Positions 5,275 to 7,089 of a stretch of 7,089 nucleotides of DNA are shown one piece after another. Made by a program: the position numbers and the translations under genes. The notes beneath the pieces were generated by a model. That model was not told the DNA's origin, searched no databases, and saw only the letters and a program-made list of their open reading frames with translations. Position 1 is the first letter of the stretch. The number at the start of each line of letters is the position of its first letter. This stretch comes from Candidatus Collierbacteria bacterium (lineage in GTDB: Bacteria > Patescibacteriota > Microgenomatia > UBA1400 > MFAQ01): assembly GCA_023245265.1 (NCBI GenBank), contig JAHFKQ010000042.1, positions 1 through 7,089 of the forward strand. The letters run 5' to 3'.

Positions 5275-6147
5275 TTACAGTGTGCCGAGGTGCAGTTTCA
5301 AACTAGGCGTGTGAGTACAGGCCAAGTAAGCAGACTTGATCTTGGTGACACCAATACTTCTCAGAGCTTCGGCAAGATTCTCGACCAGATCTTTTTTGTC
5401 CTGGGTAATCTTACCAAAAGCGAGATGAATGATAGGGAACTTAGCTTCGGTTTTGTAAGGCAGAGTGCCACCCGCAGTCAGTTCGGCCATTCTTTTCTCA
5501 GGGTTTTCGGTGACGGTGCCGGACTTCGGGTTCGGCATGAGACCTTTGGGACCGAGGACTTTGGCGAGGCGAGCGAGCTTCGGCATGTCGGCCGGAGTAG
5601 CAAGAAGAATACTGAAGTTGATTTTGCCTTTTTCGATTTCGGCGGCGAGCTTGTCGGAGAAGATCTCGATCTTCACTTCTTTACCGGTAGAGTGCGGGAG
5701 TTTGAGTTCACCACGCAGTCCAGTGTCGACGGTGTTAAGAGTCAGTTCGACGGTCTTGAGTTTGGATTTCTCGGCTAGCTTGGTGAGAAGGGTGACGGCG
5801 TCTTCGAGAGAGTAGAGCTCACCTTTTTTGACTGCTTTAGCCATGACTTTATATTTTTTACCGCGTTGACGGGGAGCAATTACTTTTTTGGGCTTCTCAG
5901 CTTCGACCATAACGGCTTCAGCTTCGGCTTTCTCAGCAGGGGTAGCTACGACTGCTTCTTTGACGGTGTCGGTGTTGTAGAGAGCGCGAATAGCCTCGAC
6001 ATCCTTGTCGGTGATGCCTTCGATGGCCATAAGCTCACCGTCTTCTTTGACAACGATCTGCTCGGGCTTGATGCGGGCGTTTCTAAGGGCGACGCCGATG
6101 TGGGTCGGGAGGTCGGTGTAGAGTTCTTTCCAGTTTATTTTAGTCAT
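5275..6147 (-). CDS. rplA: 50S ribosomal protein L1 with N-terminal extension
   Basis: L1 binds 23S rRNA and forms the mobile stalk at the E site; in several bacteria it also represses its own mRNA. The product has 290 residues, against about 230 usually. Residues about 96-290 are the L1 core, with RGELKLPHSTGK (145-156), the signature VLGPKGLMPNPKSGTVT (197-213) and IIHLAFGK (239-246). The extra first 95 residues hold a helix-hairpin-helix-like stretch (12-58, with DGELMAIEGITDKDVEAIRA) and an Ala/Glu/Lys linker. The core is short: after VKIEIFSDKL (158-167) it runs directly to INFSILLATP, lacking about 15-20 residues of domain II found in most L1 proteins. The ATG lies five nt after the rplK stop. 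The spacer is CTCCT, with no Shine-Dalgarno sequence, so translation is probably coupled to rplK. Confidence 0.96.
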   Translation of the reverse strand: MTKINWKELYTDLPTHIGVALRNARIKPEQIVVKEDGELMAIEGITDKDVEAIRALYNTDTVKEAVVATPAEKAEAEAVMVEAEKPKKVIAPRQRGKKYKVMAKAVKKGELYSLEDAVTLLTKLAEKSKLKTVELTLNTVDTGLRGELKLPHSTGKEVKIEIFSDKLAAEIEKGKINFSILLATPADMPKLARLAKVLGPKGLMPNPKSGTVTENPEKRMAELTAGGTLPYKTEAKFPIIHLAFGKITQDKKDLVENLAEALRSIGVTKIKSAYLACTHTPSLKLHLGTL

Positions 6148-6152
6148 AGGAG

Positions 6153-6578
6153 TTAGGCGGCAATGGTAATACCCATGGATTTGGCAGTGCCTTCAACCAT
6201 CTTGATGGCGGCATTCAGATCCTTGGTGTTCATATCGGGTAACTTCTTCTCGGCAATGGTTTTGACTTGTTCGGCGGTGATAGTGCCCACTTTTTTCTTG
6301 TTGGGTTCACCGGAACCGAGTTTGAGACCCAGAACTTGTTTGATAAGAGCGGAGACAGGGGGAGTTTTGAGCTCGAACTTGAAGGAACGATCTTCGTAAA
6401 TGGTGACCAAAGCGGGAACCATTTGACCCTTCATGTCGGCTGTTTTGGCGTTGTATTGCTGGATGAACTCCATGATGTTGACACCATGTTGACCGAGTGC
6501 AGGACCGACCGGAGGAGCCGGATTGGCAGTGCCACCAGGGAGATTGAGCTTCAAGATGACTTTGACTTTTTTAGCCAT
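6153..6578 (-). CDS. rplK: 50S ribosomal protein L11
   Basis: This 141-residue protein has the usual family length. L11 sits at the GTPase-associated centre, binds 23S rRNA and acts with L10 and L7/L12. The N-terminal domain (1-72) has the conserved proline-rich start LNLPGGTANPAPPVGPALGQ (11-30), which contacts factors and thiopeptide antibiotics, and then HGVNIMEF. The C-terminal RNA-binding domain (76-141) has KVGTITAEQV and the typical end VEGTAKSMGI. The ATG at 6576-6578 follows AAATATAAATTTCT, with no Shine-Dalgarno sequence. It is first in the rplKA unit behind a leader of about 130 nt. No nusG or secE lies directly upstream, where many bacteria have them. Confidence 0.98.
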   Translation of the reverse strand: MAKKVKVILKLNLPGGTANPAPPVGPALGQHGVNIMEFIQQYNAKTADMKGQMVPALVTIYEDRSFKFELKTPPVSALIKQVLGLKLGSGEPNKKKVGTITAEQVKTIAEKKLPDMNTKDLNAAIKMVEGTAKSMGITIAA

Positions 6579-6707
6579 AGAAATTTATATTTATTTAATA
6601 TTAGCCGTACGAAAAAGGGGGTTTGGGGACTGGACTTGATGTAGTAATCAGTAGTTTGTCACAGTTCGCAACTCTTTTCGAGTAAGCTCCCTCATCTAGG
6701 ACGAGGT
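6579..6707 (-). promoter_or_regulatory. Structured 5' leader of rplKA, candidate L1 control region
   Basis: From the predicted transcription start near 6707, the RNA opens with a 7-bp hairpin, CCUCGUC (6706-6700) with GAUGAGG (6696-6690), containing one G-U. GAGC and a second small hairpin follow, ACUC (6683-6680) with GAGU (6674-6671). The rest is C-rich and then A/U-rich up to the start codon, with no Shine-Dalgarno sequence. GAUGA and GGGAGC occur close together, which loosely recalls L1-binding sites, but I cannot confirm the fold. The leader length is what suggests control. Confidence 0.4.
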
Positions 6708-6713
6708 AGGGAT

Positions 6714-6722
6714 ATTCTAGCA
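6714..6722 (-). promoter_or_regulatory. rplKA extended -10 promoter
   Basis: On the minus strand TGCTAGAAT joins a TGn motif to a near-consensus -10 (TAGAAT, 6719-6714). No -35 is visible because the U-run of the preceding terminator occupies that region. The promoter starts a new unit straight after the terminator of the 73-residue gene. Confidence 0.65.
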
Positions 6723-6732
6723 CATGAGCCAC

Positions 6733-6757
6733 AAAAAATCCCCCGCAAGGCGGGGGA
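6733..6757 (-). terminator. Intrinsic terminator upstream of rplK
   Basis: On the minus strand CCCCCGC (6756-6750) pairs with GCGGGGG (6746-6740) around CTT, followed by ATTTTTTG. It lies 10 nt after the stop of the 73-residue gene and isolates the rplKA unit. Confidence 0.92.
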
Positions 6758-6766
6758 GTTGGAAAC

Positions 6767-6988
6767 CTATTTAAATCCCAGATAAACTGGAAATATAGTT
6801 AGTGCACAAAAACCGAGGACATTCATGCCTGTTAAAGCGAGGAACACAGCACAATAGTAGAAAAAACCAAAGAATAGGCAAACAAGAAAAATCGCCAGAA
6901 TACCTATGATAAGGTTGTCTTTTGTTCTCGTAACAGCCAGACTGATTAAGTACAAACAAACAACATAGATGGCAATGACATTTAACAT
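6767..6988 (-). CDS. Small hydrophobic membrane protein
   Basis: This 73-residue protein has a start at the ATG on 6986-6988, because AGGAG (7000-6996) lies seven nt upstream. An ATG 16 codons further out (7036) lies inside the preceding gene and lacks a binding site, so it is rejected. The protein is almost entirely hydrophobic, with three likely membrane helices (about 3-20, 26-48, 52-71) and a short charged turn RTKDN at 21-25. There is no recognisable domain. It ends in TAG, the only non-TAA stop among the genes here. It follows the partial gene at the right edge by 22 nt and is probably co-transcribed with it. Confidence 0.75.
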   Translation of the reverse strand: MLNVIAIYVVCLYLISLAVTRTKDNLIIGILAIFLVCLFFGFFYYCAVFLALTGMNVLGFCALTIFPVYLGFK

Positions 6989-7010
6989 TTTTCTTCTCCT
7001 ACGATAGGGG

Positions 7011-7089
7011 TTAGGCGAGCGGAAGTTTGTCGTCATAGATAGCTCTTAAGATTCGGGCGCGAACATCTTCCAAATGAACATTGTAGGCG
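7011..7089 (-). CDS. C-terminal end of a protein running off the right edge
   Basis: On the minus strand one frame is open from the edge to TAA (7013-7011). It gives 25 residues, AYNVHLEDVRARILRAIYDD followed by KLPLA. This amphipathic, charge-balanced tail reads like real protein. The placement also fits: the stop comes just before the ribosome binding site of the 73-residue gene. Too little is visible to name a family. Confidence 0.6.
   Translation of the reverse strand, partial: AYNVHLEDVRARILRAIYDDKLPLA

Noticed and set aside
5263..5778. 171-codon plus-strand open frame opposite rplA
   Set aside because: Antisense to a certain ribosomal protein gene, Phe/Gly/Glu-biased as expected for a shadow, with no ribosome binding site.
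304..6578. Alternative genetic code (TGA as glycine), known in some candidate phyla
   Set aside because: The ribosomal protein genes are full length with ordinary Gly codons and no in-frame TGA. The lack of TGA stops is a small-sample observation.
238..6757. Repeated CCCCGCC/GGCGGGG palindromes as a repeat family or CRISPR-like array
   Set aside because: Each lies just after a stop codon and is flanked by T-runs, with different loops and irregular spacing, so they are terminators.

Overview
The window is a piece of bacterial chromosome carrying the four genes of the ribosomal L11/L1 and L10/L7-L12 cluster, all on the minus strand, split by about 4 kb of genes I cannot name with confidence. 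The L1 protein has a long extra N-terminal domain and a shortened domain II. Together with the small uncharacterised membrane proteins and very compact transcription units, this suggests an uncultured lineage such as Patescibacteria/CPR, but that is an inference and not a proven placement. The standard genetic code fits: the ribosomal protein genes are intact without in-frame TGA, and the closed genes end in TAA, except one TAG.

Layout, left to right: a small partial plus-strand gene (to 230) converges on rplL through a bidirectional terminator. Then rplL (304-678) and rplJ (712-1236) lie on the minus strand, preceded by an L10-type mRNA leader with an apparent attenuator and a strong TTGAAC-N17-TATAAT promoter. 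Two plus-strand genes follow, each with its own terminator: a 134-residue possible winged-helix protein (1457-1861) and a 520-residue multi-spanning membrane protein (2019-3581). Two back-to-back terminators separate them from a minus-strand pair of tiny membrane proteins (3666-3872 and 3891-4106) and a signal-anchored extracytoplasmic protein (4188-5168). Past another bidirectional terminator come rplA (5275-6147) and rplK (6153-6578), with a roughly 130-nt leader and an extended -10 promoter. Last, a 73-residue membrane protein (6767-6988) follows the C-terminal tail of a gene that runs off the right edge.

Functionally, rplK/rplA make the L11 and L1 stalk-base proteins, and rplJ/rplL make the L10-(L7/L12)n stalk that recruits translation GTPases. 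The L10 leader should tie rplJL output to free L10-L7/L12 complex. Three features stand out. The rplKA and rplJL pairs, usually adjacent, are separated. The leader has three mutually exclusive hairpins that can be read directly. All four ribosomal protein genes lack a Shine-Dalgarno sequence, while all six complete non-ribosomal genes have a strong one. I see no defence system, CRISPR array, transposon or tRNA.
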